Shown here piece after piece: positions 50,646-61,577 of a stretch of DNA of 64,000 bases. Each line of letters opens with the position of its first letter. Positions within the stretch are counted from its first letter, which is position 1. This DNA comes from Pratylenchus scribneri (taxonomy: Eukaryota > Nematoda > Chromadorea > Rhabditida > Pratylenchidae). Below the pieces are notes generated by a model that saw only the letters and a program-made list of their open reading frames with translations, had not been told where the DNA came from and ran no database searches. Where the stretch lies: the NCBI GenBank assembly GCA_030063045.1, contig JAQSEB010000136.1, forward strand, positions 62,001-126,000, given 5' to 3'. The translations under genes were made by a program, and so were the position numbers.

Positions 50646-50773
50646 GAATAAAAACATAATCGATTGCAAATTCGGCATTTTGACGCCCTTTTCTGGGTTT
50701 CCAGCTTTTTACAAGTTAATTCTTCACCAATTATTAACTTTTTCGACATTTTCTGGCAAGTCAAAACGTCCAT
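50252..50773 (-). CDS. Chimeric ORF: nuclear-receptor first exon fused to SDFHKH repeats
   Basis: A complete frame from ATG (50773) to TAG, 173 codons. Residues 1-43 equal the first 43 residues of the nuclear receptor at 51167 except for two changes (Lys to Met at 9, Ile to Thr at 26), and include Cys33, Cys36 and Cys40 of its first zinc finger. From residue 44 the frame runs straight into about twenty SDFHKH hexapeptides encoded by the 18-bp minisatellite. It arose where an inverted copy of the exon meets the repeat array. The upstream sequence lies within the 307-bp spacer it shares with the intact gene, so transcription is possible but not shown. It may equally be a non-expressed junction product. 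Confidence 0.45.
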   Translation of the reverse strand: MDVLTCQKMSKKLIIGEELTCKKLETQKRASKCRICNRLCFYSSDYHKHSDFHKHSDFHKHSDFHKHSDFHKHSYFNKHSDFHKHSDFHKHSDFHKHSDFYKHSDFHKHSDFHKHSDFNKNSDLNKHSDFNKHSDFNKHSDFHKHSDFHKHSDFHKHSDFHKHSDFHKHSDFH

Positions 50774-51297
50774 TTGAATTTGAATTAATGAATATCTTTT
50801 AGCTTGTTCGAAAATTAAATGTTCGATTTTCTTATCGTCCCTATTTTTGGTTCATTTTTATTCAAATCAAAGTTCAAACACCAATTCCATTCCAATTTGG
50901 TTCAATTTTGGTATAAAAAGGTGAAGAGAAATATAATAGTCCATTTTCCATTTACTCTATCCATTTCATTTTTCTCTGACTGATGTGAAGGCCACACGCC
51001 AGACGCCAGCAGCAGTCGCCACCTTAATAAGTCTGTAGTCTGGCTCATTTTATTCTCGAAAATTAGAAAAATTGTATTTCCCATTAAATATTATTGAGAA
51101 AATTGAAGAATTTAGTCTATTCAAATTGATTTTTTGAACAAAGCTAAAAGATATTCATTAATTCAAATGGACGTTTTGACTTGTCAGAAAAAGTCGAAAA
51201 AGTTAATCATTGGTGAAGAATTAACCTGTAAAAAGCTGGAAATCCAGAAAAGAGCGTCAAAATGCCGAATTTGCAATCGATTATGTTTTTATTCCTA
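50643..51297. repeat. Inverted duplication around the nuclear-receptor first exon
   Basis: The left arm (50643-50820) is the reverse complement of the right arm (51128-51297) with only a few differences; the spacer 50821-51127 is unique. The right arm covers the start codon and most of exon 1 of the nuclear receptor; the left arm stops where the 18-bp minisatellite begins. Confidence 0.9.
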
Positions 51298-53885
51298 TTA
51301 TGGAATTTTAAGTTGCGAAGGTGGGAGAATTTTAATAAAAGATTTAAATTTTCTTATTTTCAAAAGGATGCAAACAATTTTTTCGGCGAACTGTCACAAA
51401 ACATAATTTTTATAAATGTTGGCAAAAAACGCAAAATTGTGATATCACCAAAGAAGGTTTCTTAAATATTTAAAAAATGATTTAATGAATAAAAAAATCT
51501 AAAAGAGGGAAGCAATTGTCGAAGATGTAGATTGAAAAAATGTTTGTTGATGGGAATGGACCCAGGTAAAGTGAACTCAATGGATGGCATACACAGTGAA
51601 AAGCATAAAAAATTTATTGAAAAAATGAAAGAATGGCAAAAGTGTCTTTGGCAAGGGGAAAATGTACAAATTGAAGTATGGTCCATTTTTTGGTTTTAAT
51701 TTTTTTTAAAATTACCAATATTAGAATTTAAAATTGAATGAGCCCGATTTTATGGAAAAATTGATCGAAAATTTGAAGCCAATTATGCGAGCACATAAAT
51801 GGATTTGGGAATCAATGCGAGAATTGTCCCCTGAATTGAGGAATCGATATTCAACTTTGGCTGCTTATTTGGCCGATGACCCAGAAAATTTGTTATCAAA
51901 GGCGGAAGAATATTCGGTTCATTGCATTTATTTGACTATTCTAAAACTATAATTAAGATGTGCCCAATTGAATTTTACAACAAGTCCCAAATTATCAGCG
52001 AAATTGAGAACAAAGGATTGTTCTATTCGCAAAAAATAACGAGAATTGCTGAGAGAGACTGGCTCTTGGTAGTGGAAATTGCCAGGACCATGCCATTCTT
52101 CAACAAACTTGAAATGGACGATAAGGTAATATAAAGGCAAATAAGAAATAGGTATTTTTAAATGGACGTTTAATTTGGCGAAGACTATGGAAGTATCCAA
52201 AAGATTGTAAAAGTTCAATGATTTATCCAAACAAACAAACATTATACCAAAAGCAATAGATACATCTCCTCAATACGCATGTTTGATTATTGTTTAGTTT
52301 AGATTTAACCAATTCTAACTTATTTATGAACCAAAAATTAAAATCAGCTTGAACCGTTTAATAACTTTTAATTTTGATTTAACTATGTCAAATTATATAA
52401 ACGGATGGTATTTAATTTGAAAACATTGAAAATGGCGAAAAGAGTATTGAAAATGGCGAAAAGTTTATAAGGGTTTAACGGTTTGTCCTAGACACCAAAC
52501 CTTTTACCCGATTGATAGATCTCGTCAAGACGCGTCGATTGGTATATATTTTTTCGTGGTTTGATACAAAATTAAGGGTTTTAAACCACTTAAACCATTT
52601 TATGGGTTTTGGTTCAAAACCAATTAAACCATGACAAATTATATACCATTTGACGCGACTTGGTGAGCTCTATTCAATGGTATATGGTTTGTCAATTTTG
52701 GGCAAACCACTAAACTGTTATAAATTTTTCTCCATTTTCAATACTTTTTCGCCATTTTCAATGTTTTTTTCGCCATTTTAAATATTTCCAGTATATAAAC
52801 TGTGTCTTGACAAGTTCTCCAATGATATTTGCTTTGAATATAGAACAAATCCCTAAAGCCTAAACCATTATAATTATTTTGACTTTATGAAGTATATTTT
52901 TCGACATTATCAATGTTTTTCGACAAATTAAATAAATATTTTTCTTTTGCAAATTTATCGCTCATTATTGCCAGGTTAATTTGTTGAAATATATTGTCAC
53001 GCCATTCTCACAATTCACTTATGCATATTATTCGCATGCGATGTGTGCCAAAACAATGACAAGGGCAAATGGCTTCCAACTAATCACAATTATGGAACCA
53101 AAAAGATATAAAAATGATCAAAAGTGAGAGAAAATTACAAAAATATTTTAAAATATAGAATATTTTTTTATAGGATTCGACAACTTTTGAGGATTTCACT
53201 ATGTGAATTGGTCGAGCGAATGAGTCAATTGGGATTGGAATACAAGGAATTCCTATTACTAATGGCCATTTTCTTGGCAAATACAAGTAAAGATAAAAAG
53301 GGATAAATAGTACATAAATATATTTTTAGAATTGGACTTTAAAAATAAAATTAAAATGATACTTATCCAGGGTTCTCAGATTTTTTTTCAACATAAAGTA
53401 CACTCGCCTTGAAAATAAAGATTTTGAGGTCAAAATAAAGAATGCCTTAGGGATACATCACCTATGTGGTCCCGTCGCGCCGTCGCCTTCTTTTCTTTTA
53501 TTCAAAATATAAAGTTAACTAATAAGTACCATTAAAATTATCATTACACTTTACGTTTATAAAAATTAATTAAAAAATTAATTTTTCTAGATCCTATACC
53601 AATTTAATTATAAATATTTTAGATGCAAATAATTTATCGCCAACTGGAAGGGAAATAATCTATCAAGAATCAGTTCTTCACATAAATGCACTTCAAAAAA
53701 TGTTGCAAACAAAATTTGGCATTTTTGGCGCCTCTGAACGAATGATGGCATTAATGGATTTGTTAAATGATATTTGGAAGGCGCGTAAAGCCCAAATCAA
53801 TTATACAATTTATGTGGAGATCTTTTATGAAAAAGAAGATCCTCGGAAATTTTTTCCCGAATTATTTAATTTTTGTTTTTCTTAA
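51167..53885 (+). CDS. Nuclear hormone receptor, eight exons
   Basis: Exons 51167-51320, 51367-51456, 51506-51675, 51725-51916, 51958-52125, 52975-53123, 53174-53286 and 53623-53885 join in phase to 432 residues. It is a predicted DNA-binding transcription factor. The first zinc finger has CRIC (33-36), YYGILSCEGCKQFFRR with Cys50 and Cys53; the second has KCW (Cys69), NC (76) and CRRCRLKKCLLMGM (86-99). The ligand-binding region starts near residue 200: LLVVEIARTMPFFNKLEMDDK and VNLLKYIVTPF fit helices 3-5, and the C-terminal exon forms helices 8-11. Like many nematode receptors it departs from the consensus: NRLCFYS replaces the usual GDxAxGxH stretch, and a basic 30-residue N-terminal extension is present. 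One intron is only 41 bp. A partial inverted copy of exon 1 lies just upstream. Ligand and targets are unknown. Confidence 0.9.
52420..52760. repeat. Fold-back element FB1 in nuclear-receptor intron 5
   Basis: Outer ends are repeats of ATTGAAAATGGCGAAAAG and its reverse. Core arms: ATCTCGTCAAGACGCGTCGATTGG near 52509 and GACGCGACTTGGTGAGCTC near 52652. Confidence 0.8.
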
Positions 53886-54130
53886 TTTGCTTCTAAAAAA
53901 TTGTTAGAAATTAATTTTTAAATTATATTGTATCTGTAACACCAATTTCATGTAAATATTTTAGTAAACTATTTTGAAGAAATACATTTAATGTGTTTTC
54001 CTAATAATTATTTTTATGTTTCCCGGAAAGATGAATTTACTAATAAATTTGTAATGTAGAGTTCTGTGTTCTATGCTCATATAGGAACTAGGAAGGAGAT
54101 ATGTGCTATATCGTACCTAAGTCGTACAAA

Positions 54131-54578
54131 GTTCGAACTAGGGTTGCACCCCGTCCCCGTTACACCCCCCCCCCCGTCCCCGGACTTTTTTGCCCCCGTC
54201 CCCCGTCCCCGAAAATTTGGGAGCCATTCACCGTTCCCCTCCCCGTGAGGTCGGGGATTTCGGAGGAAATTTTAAGGAATTTTTTTTGAAATACTCAACT
54301 AAATCATCTTTTTTTCTTTATTTTCTTGCATTTAAAATGATATTTATTTTATACGTTAAATCATCTTCTTTTTTCATTTCACAAATCATTATAAAAATTT
54401 TTTTTGAAAGATGAAAAAAAAGTTGCAAAATCCCCGAAATTTCGGGGTCCCCGTCCCCGGGAATTTTTGCTCCCGTCCCCGAAGTTTGGAAAATCCCCGT
54501 CCCCGAAGCTTGCCTCCCCGCAATTCCCCGTCCCCGAAAATCGTTCCCCGGGCTCCGGGGTGCAACCCTAGTTCAAAC
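54131..54578. mobile_element. hAT-type miniature element rich in CCCCGTCCCCG
   Basis: The element 54139-54570 starts TAGGGTTGCACCCC and ends GGGGTGCAACCCTA. The flanking 8-bp repeats are GTTCGAAC (54131-54138) and GTTCAAAC (54571-54578), one mismatch. The sub-terminal parts are runs of CCCCGTCCCCG on one strand; the centre is AT-rich. There is no coding frame. Confidence 0.85.
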
Positions 54579-55149
54579 TAATGGAGTTGATGTAAGCCAG
54601 AGGCATCATGTGGGGAAGAGAGGGAAAATTATTGTTATTTTCGATTTTTGCAGAAAAAAAAACCGATCGAGACCTCGGCCAGGACCTCGGTCCAGTAACG
54701 GACACCGGTCTCAGGATATCATGGCCTAGACCCAATATTGGTCCGATCTCTATCTTAAATTATTTTAAAATATCACATATACCACTTTGTAGAAAAAATA
54801 GTACATTAAAAATTTTAAAAATGTACTTTATTTCATGAATATTTGTATTTTTTAATAAGTGCAAAATTTTGCCACTTCATAAGCTATCAGACTTTTTTAA
54901 TTAGGTTTGCTGCGAAATTGGAATATTCTCAAGAATAGCAGGCAATATTCGTGAATAAAATTGTAGTCAGGGCGGGATATTTACTTATTTATTTAATTGG
55001 TATTGAATTTTAGATTGGTCATTAGTACGATTTTATCATTTTCTCATTGCTATGTCTTCTTAACTCTGGGGTTTTCAATTCTCGTTAATAAATTTTCAAA
55101 TTCAGACAAATGGCATCAAAATTTCTGATTTGAGAAAAGTTTTTTTTGC
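54579..55149. other. Intergenic DNA, nothing recognised
   Basis: A short GC-richer patch at about 54660-54720 (GACCTCGGCCAGGACCTCGG) has internal direct repeats. No gene is seen. Confidence 0.35.
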
Positions 55150-55520
55150 CGGAAGATTTGGGTTCTTTTGCCAAGAAATCGGATTCTTTTTGTCGAGAGA
55201 TTGGTTTTTTGATTGTGCTTGATCCTAGAGCCTCAGAGCTTTTGCCTTTTTTATAGAGCTCGTCGAGACGCATCGATTGATATATAATTTCTCGAGTTTT
55301 GACCATAATTAAAATATTGTAAACACTCTAAACCATATTTCGATATTGGTTTGTAACTCTTTTAGTTTTGACCAAACCCCGACAAATTATTCCTCAATCG
55401 ACGCGAATCGATGAGCTCTACAAAATCTTATAAGGTTTTTGGTCTAGGATCAATGAATAACAAGCTATTAAGCTTTCGGCACGGCAAAAACCCAAATCTC
55501 TTGCCAAAAAACCAAGCCCT
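55150..55520. repeat. Fold-back element FB1 upstream of the Srt receptor
   Basis: The left arm includes GGGTTCTTTTGCCAAGAAATCG, GCTCGTCGAGACGCATCG (55259) and TATATAATTTCTCGAG. The right arm includes CGACGCGAATCGATGAGCTC (55399) and CTCTTGCCAAAAAACCAAGC. Confidence 0.75.
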
Positions 55521-55952
55521 TTCTGATTTTGTGATCAAAAATCGAGTTATTAATTTTAAATTCTTTAAAATATCATATTTTGCACTTTCTAAAAATTTTA
55601 TGCTATTTTGTAAAATATAATACTTTAGTATACTATTAAAATTATTTATAAAATAAAATCGGGAATACAATATTTTTGTGAATTAAATTTTTCGCTTTAG
55701 AAACGAGAAAAGAAATTGCCATTTTTAGAAAAATTTTAGTCAAAAATAGCCTTGCATATAAAAAATGTAGGGAAAGTAAAATAATTTACAATTCTTCAAA
55801 ATTCGAGACAAATCTTAAAATTATCATATTAAAATTAAGACAAATCCAAAAATCAGAATGAATGTGAATTAAAAACACACTGTTTATCCATCACTCCAGA
55901 CTTCATCGATTCCATTCATAACTGTTTCAATTAATTTGTTAATTTTTTTTTT

Positions 55953-55971
55953 ATCCAGACACAAATCAATG
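55953..55971 (+). promoter_or_regulatory. Likely trans-splice or 5' splice acceptor just before the Srt start codon
   Basis: TTTTTTTTTATCCAG ends at 55958, ten bases before the ATG at 55969. A strong acceptor with no visible upstream coding exon is typical of spliced-leader addition in nematodes; a 5' untranslated exon is the alternative. Confidence 0.5.
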
Positions 55972-58037
55972 GAAATGTTCATATTTCGTCACTCTGAATG
56001 GGAACGAATTTATAATTGCACTGGAATTGCCGATTTGATTCCATTTGAGCAAAGGCACAAATTTATGCCAGAAGCATGTGTGCTGATCGTACTTTGTACA
56101 ATTTATTATTTCCTCTATATTCCATGCATGTTTTCAATTTGGAAACATTTGGACGAAAATGTCTGCTACAAATTACTTTTTTACATTGGCATTTTGGATT
56201 TGTCCATGCTCTGGATAATTGGCTATATTCATCCCGTATTTAGTCTAAATGGCAATGTTTTCTGCAATAACCCTGTTTTAAACTTTTTGATTGGCGCCGG
56301 AGTGACATGTAAAAAATCGTTTGGGACTTTATAAATGAATACATTGTTTAAATTTTTAGCATTATATGTGGCTGAAACTAGTGCTGATCTGGTAAATTTT
56401 ATTGGTATTGGCTATTGGGGTTGGAGTTTCAAAAATGAATATTAATTATCAAAATTTATGAAACAACCAAACTTGGACCCAGTCTATTTGCCGCCTTTTA
56501 TAATAACTTATCAAGAATTGAACAACTTTTAATTGAATTCCGAATCCTATTAAAAAGCAAACTTTTGGCTATCTAATGTTATGAATTTTTAAATTCTTTC
56601 AGAACTTTTGAATTTTTGTCAATATAGCCATTTATAATATTCGATCTAGTATTGATTAACGAAATTTTAATGCTTTTTTTTGGTAATAACTTTAAAAATT
56701 CTGAAACAATTTTAGTAAAATGAATATCTTTTATAGAGAAAGTCTGCTCTTTAATTTTTTTTTATATTAAAATCATCAAATTTGATACAGTCATTGCTTA
56801 CTTATTAGACACCAACTTGTTCTTTTATAATTTTAGATTTTGGCTTTTAACCGTTGTTTGGAGCTTTTATCGCCTACCATTTCTAGAATGCTCTTCTTCG
56901 GATTTCGAATTCACATTTGGCTCTCCTTTTGCACAGTCTATGTATTATATTGGCTATTTTTCCTGCCGCCAGTCATTTTTTCCAGTCTCATTTTCGCCTG
57001 GTCCTTTGATCCATTTATTGGATATCGTCGCTCTACTGCTATTTTTAATAGTCAATTTCTTATTATGCATGCCGTCCATAATGTTGCCGTTGTAATTTTG
57101 TCCACTCTCTTTTATGGCGTATTTGCCATCGTAATCTGCATCAAAGCACGTTCACTATGGGGTTTGGGCCAAGTCATTCAGGGTCCCCAGAGAAAGGTCA
57201 GAGCACTTTTATTTTTTTTAATGTTTAATTTCATTTTTTGAAAGGCATTTTTGCAAGTTTTTTTAATTTCCGCAACGAATGCCATCGCTCTCTCTATCTA
57301 TTTGTTCATGGATTACGTCATTCCAAAGCAATGGATGATCACATTGGCCCAATTTACATGGTAGCGTATTTATCTTATTTTTGGCAATATTCTTAAATTA
57401 GTTCTTAAAAATAAAAAAAAAACATAAATGGTTTTTTTTAAAATTCTCTATTTTGTTTATAAATGACCCAGTATAAAGGATTTTTGGATAAAAATTTTAT
57501 TTTTTTACTAAAATATTTTTGTTCTATAAAAGAAAGATTTTTAAGTACACTTTTATATGAAATAATAATTTTATTAAAATTTTGATTTTTATAGAAACTT
57601 TATGGGAATGCATAAAATTTTTGAATTTTTTCCTTTATTCATTTTTATAAAATTTAAAATTTTATCAATAGAAAAAAAATTAAATATTAAAATTTTATTG
57701 GAAAAAAAAAATAAGAATGACAAAAATAATAATTATTTTTAAAAATTATATTTTTTAATTTTTTCATAAATAAAATATCTAAAATATTTTGTGAATATCT
57801 CAATAATTAAAAGTAATTTTTTATTTTATTCACTATAGGTTCCATGTTCATGGTTTTCCTCCAGTCATTTATTTGGCACTAAACCAAACAATTCGTCATG
57901 ATTGTCGATTGATGTTTTATAAAGTGTTTTTGCCTAACAAAATTCAACATTTGCATGGAGTCACCATTAGAGTGGTCCAGCAGAATATTATTGCAAATGG
58001 AGAAAAATTCAAAAATAATGTTAGAAGAATAAGATAA
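55969..58037 (+). CDS. Serpentine chemoreceptor, class T (Srt), five exons
   Basis: Exons 55969-56308, 56360-56391, 56837-57196, 57245-57360 and 57839-58037 join in phase to 348 residues. The N-terminal ectodomain has IYNCTG, then FMPEACVLIVLCTIYYFLYIP (helix 1), CYKLLFYIGILDLSMLW (helix 2), FCNNPVLNFLIGAG, ILAFNRCLEL at the end of helix 3, and near the end VHGFPPVIYLALNQTIRHDC, all landmarks of the nematode Srt family. Seven hydrophobic segments are present. Such proteins act as chemosensory G-protein-coupled receptors; the ligand is unknown. Two introns are about 50 bp long; intron 2 holds an FB2-like element. The start was chosen because a strong splice acceptor lies ten bases upstream; a second ATG follows two codons later. 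The frame is intact. Confidence 0.9.
56495..56810. repeat. FB2-like fold-back element in Srt intron 2
   Basis: Inverted arms: TTATAATAACTTATCAAGAA, AGCAAACTTTTGGCTATC on the left; AAATTCTGAAACAATTTTAG and GAGAAAGTCTGCTCTTTAAT on the right. Confidence 0.6.
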
Positions 58038-59150
58038 TTATGAAAAATGATGTTAAATTTATTACTCTATGATTTTTCGATATATTCGAATCAGACCTTC
58101 ATTTTGTTATACCGTAAAATTTCTTTTAATTCGCACTAGGGATTAGGGAATTATATTTTTCAACCCTTCAAAAATAGGGAAAATATAGTGTCTAAATGAT
58201 TAATTTATGGACATTTTTGAAAAATTACAATGAAATTTGTATGTAGAGCTTTAGGGAACTAGGAAAATACAATAAAATGAGTCCTCAAAAGTTGAGAATG
58301 GGGTATTATTAGAGGGTGCGGAATTAAAATAGATTTTACGGTAATAGTTTAGGCCCTCAAATTTCCGGCTTTTAATTTGTACCGTTCTGGCCAATCAATT
58401 CGTGCTAACAACAAGGAAAAATGACAATCCAAGAAATTTAAATACTTCCTTGAATAAGAATTGAAAATTGTGGATATATAAGAAAGAAGATTAATAGTCT
58501 AAAAAATGTTTTTTCTTTAAATTTATATTCCATTTTTAAATTAACAAATTTATTTTTGTTCACTTTAAAAATAAAATTTGCATTGGAAAAAGGGAAATTA
58601 ATAATTATGCAAATTTCATCAAATGCATTGAGTATCCATTTTGGATATTACCATTTACCAATGAATTTAGTCTAGGATTTTTTGAAATAGAAGATTTTTA
58701 AATTAAATGCAAATTTCTTTCATTCCAAATTTGAGCATTCTTTATCGGCTGAAGTCTTTAATTTTTTCAATTTTTTGTTAAAAGAACCGTTTATCGAATT
58801 TGAAAAATATAATTTATAAAAATGAGGAAAAAAGTCTATTAAAAAATTAGTTTGATTCCATAAAATTTAAAAATGCGTAATTCGGGTGGTCTATAAAATA
58901 ATTAAAAAAAGCATTTTTCCATAGTTTAGAAAAATTGTGAATCATGGTTGTTTCTTTCAGCTTCATTGATTTGATATCATCATCTAATGTATATAATATA
59001 CATAGTAGTGAATCTGGAAAATAATGACCTACCTATATCTTGTTATATCTAATAATATCTAAGTTAATTTGAATCTGAAGTTATTTTTAATGTAAATTTC
59101 TTCTATTTTCTTCTCTAATTCCAATTACAATTATATTTATTCTTCACCTT
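58038..59150. other. AT-rich region between convergent genes, no gene seen
   Basis: This is the shared 3' flank of the Srt receptor (+) and the RING-like gene (-). No repeat family or RNA gene is recognised. Confidence 0.45.
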
Positions 59151-61577
59151 TCAAAGCAAATTTGCGCGACACAATGGACATTTGAAATTACCATTTTCTC
59201 TGTTGAAATAAATTTAATATATTTAATTTAACAGTATTCTCTTGCCTGTTTTTTTGCATACAATGCCTGTGGAAATAATGCTAAAAATTAAAAATAAATT
59301 AAATTTTTATCATTGTAATTATTTTTACAAGAATATTTTTTACTTAATATTATATAATTAATTAAATATTTGACTCACGCCACAATAGAGTCGTTCTAAT
59401 TCTTCATTTTCTGAATAATTTTCCAAACAAATTGCGCATACTTTTTTATTGTTAGGAATATTTATTTTTTCAGTGTAAATTACAACTGAAAAAAAGTAAT
59501 AAAATTTTGAATTAAAAAAAAAATAAAAATTTTTATTCTTACCATTTAGAAATTCGCGTAAAAATAATTGCTCCTCATTGAAATATTTGAGCAATTTCAT
59601 TAAATCAATTTTTTCTTTCTCATGTACCACAATTTTGCCCATTCTTTTTAATTTAAATTAAAAATTAATTTAATATGAACATACAATTCTGTGATGTGCT
59701 GATGTTGATGGGCCTCCAAATTTTTAGTTGAGCTTGAGGATGATGGTTCATATTTGGAAATTATAGCATTCCTAAAATTCATAAAAATAATACAAAAATA
59801 TAATTTTTAATTTATCTTGAGACATATATAATACAATCAATAATGATTATTAGCCTATTGCGATTTCGTCAAATTCTAAATAGTATAGAATATTAATCCG
59901 ATCTTATTTAAAAGATTTGAATTTAGGGATTTGATTGGTATGAAGTTATGAATGACACAAAATTTTTTGATTTTAAATCGATTTAACATTTTTAAATAGG
60001 TTTAACACTATTAAATCAGTTTAATTCTAGTAAAATTAGTATTTACCCAATAAAATTTGCCATAAATTAATATTATCAATGATATATAAAACAAAGCTGA
60101 ATAATATCAAAAATCATCACTTATAATTTTGGGTCACTTCCCTATGGAAATCAGAATTTGTTAAAAATCCGTAATGGCCGAAGCAAATAATATATAAATT
60201 GGTAAATTTATGGTAGGAACTCAGAATAGAATTTGGGTGCACATCATCTTCGTGCAAAATATTATTATCAAATAATTTTATATTTATATTTATACCCATT
60301 CTTTTTGTTGACCAATCTCATTTGTTCACATTTCTCCAAAGACTCGAATCCATCATGGCTTTCTTCATAAATTGTCTCTTCGGGTTTTGGCATTCCATTT
60401 TTGCCCCATTTCCATTTATAAGTAACATTTGGATTGTTTTTATCTTCGGTGAGTAATTTTAATTTATGTGTGAATATTATTGCCTTCGTTTTGCCATTCA
60501 ATTTGTCCAAAAAAATTGGTTCGACGTTTTCAAAATTGAAAAATTTTGAATTCACCAAGAAATTAAGCAAACATTCTTCAAGTAAATCTGCAAAAAAAAT
60601 AAATTATTTTTTATATGTAGTATGTCGAAAACGACTGGGGTCATCTCCACAATAAGATGATAAAGGGCACTGCAAATGTGGGCATGTCCACAATAGTGCA
60701 AATGCTAATTTAATTTTATTTCAAATTAAATATGGGAGTTGGGATGGAACGTAGATTCTTTCAGGATAAATTTTTATGAAATTTTCTGGAAAGAATGATT
60801 CCGATTGAATTATTTCCGGTTAGATTCTTTCCGGAAAGATTATTTCCGGTTTTTTCCGGAATAATCTTTCCGGAAACAATCTTTCCGGAAAGAATCTAAC
60901 CGAAAATAATCCTTCCGGAAAAATCTTTCCGGAAACAATCTTTCCGGAAAGTATCTAACCGAAAATAATCCTTCCGGAAATAATCTTTCCGGAAACAATC
61001 TTTCCGGAAAGAATCTAACCGAAAATAATCCTTCCGGAAAAATCTTTCCGGAAATAATCTTTCCGAAAGAATCTAACCGGAAACAATCTTTGCGGAAACA
61101 ATCTTTCCGGAAAGAATCTAACCGGAAATAATCTTTCCGGAAAGATTGGTTCCGATAATTTATTTTTCGATTGTCATTGATTTATAAGTAATTATACCGA
61201 AATATTTTATATTATTTTATAATTTTAATATTATATTATCTATTACTTATGGTCAAAATTAGCTTTTACATTATTATGGACATGACCTTTTAGTACTGGT
61301 CGAAAATTTTATATATTATTAAATGAAAAATTATTCGTTACCTAATTTGGAACTCAATTCCTTTGACAATATTAGTTGATCCTCGGCTATTTTTAACAAT
61401 TTTTCTATTGACAAATAATTTCTATTTTCATCTAAGACCATCTCATTCATGGAAAAACATTTGTCCGTTTTTCTAATAGCCTCATCCTTATTATTTTCTA
61501 ATTTTTCAAAATAATAGTTTATTAATTCATTTTTGTGTATTTTCAACAATTTTATCTCATCATTCGGTACAATACGT
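59151..61577 (-). CDS. RING-like zinc-finger protein, 5' end missing, 3' exons unresolved
   Basis: Minus-strand exons with agreeing phases: 61577-61342, 60587-60296, 59771-59685, 59643-59543 and 59485-59379; a terminal exon 59199-59151 encodes KCPLCRANLL and stop. The product has charged helical text (EIKLLKIHKNELINYYFEKL), a region with YKWKWGKNGMPKPEETIYEE, a Ser/His-rich linker, then VCAICLENYSENEELERLYC, the start of a RING finger, and CPLC, its end. RING proteins usually act as ubiquitin ligases. The middle of the finger (normally C-x-H-x2-C-x2-C) is not recovered: the small exon at about 59266-59233 can be joined in more than one way and gives no full ligand set. Either an exon is missed, or the finger is degenerate. 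Upstream, the first seen exon begins exactly at the edge of a 1.5-kb palindrome, so the 5' part is displaced or lost. Confidence 0.5.
60755..61150. repeat. TTCCGGAAA minisatellite in an intron of the RING-like gene
   Basis: Units such as AATCTTTCCGGAAACAATC and TTTCCGGAAAGAATCTAACC repeat in direct and inverted orientation, with the switch near 60850 (GGTTTTTTCCGGAATAATC). The CTAACCGGAA / CTTTCCGGAA alternation matches the minisatellite at 12.9-13.5 kb. Confidence 0.85.

Noticed and set aside
54066..54414. Pro-rich frames over the CCCCGTCCCCG stretch
   Set aside because: These are the sub-terminal repeats of a hAT-type miniature element.
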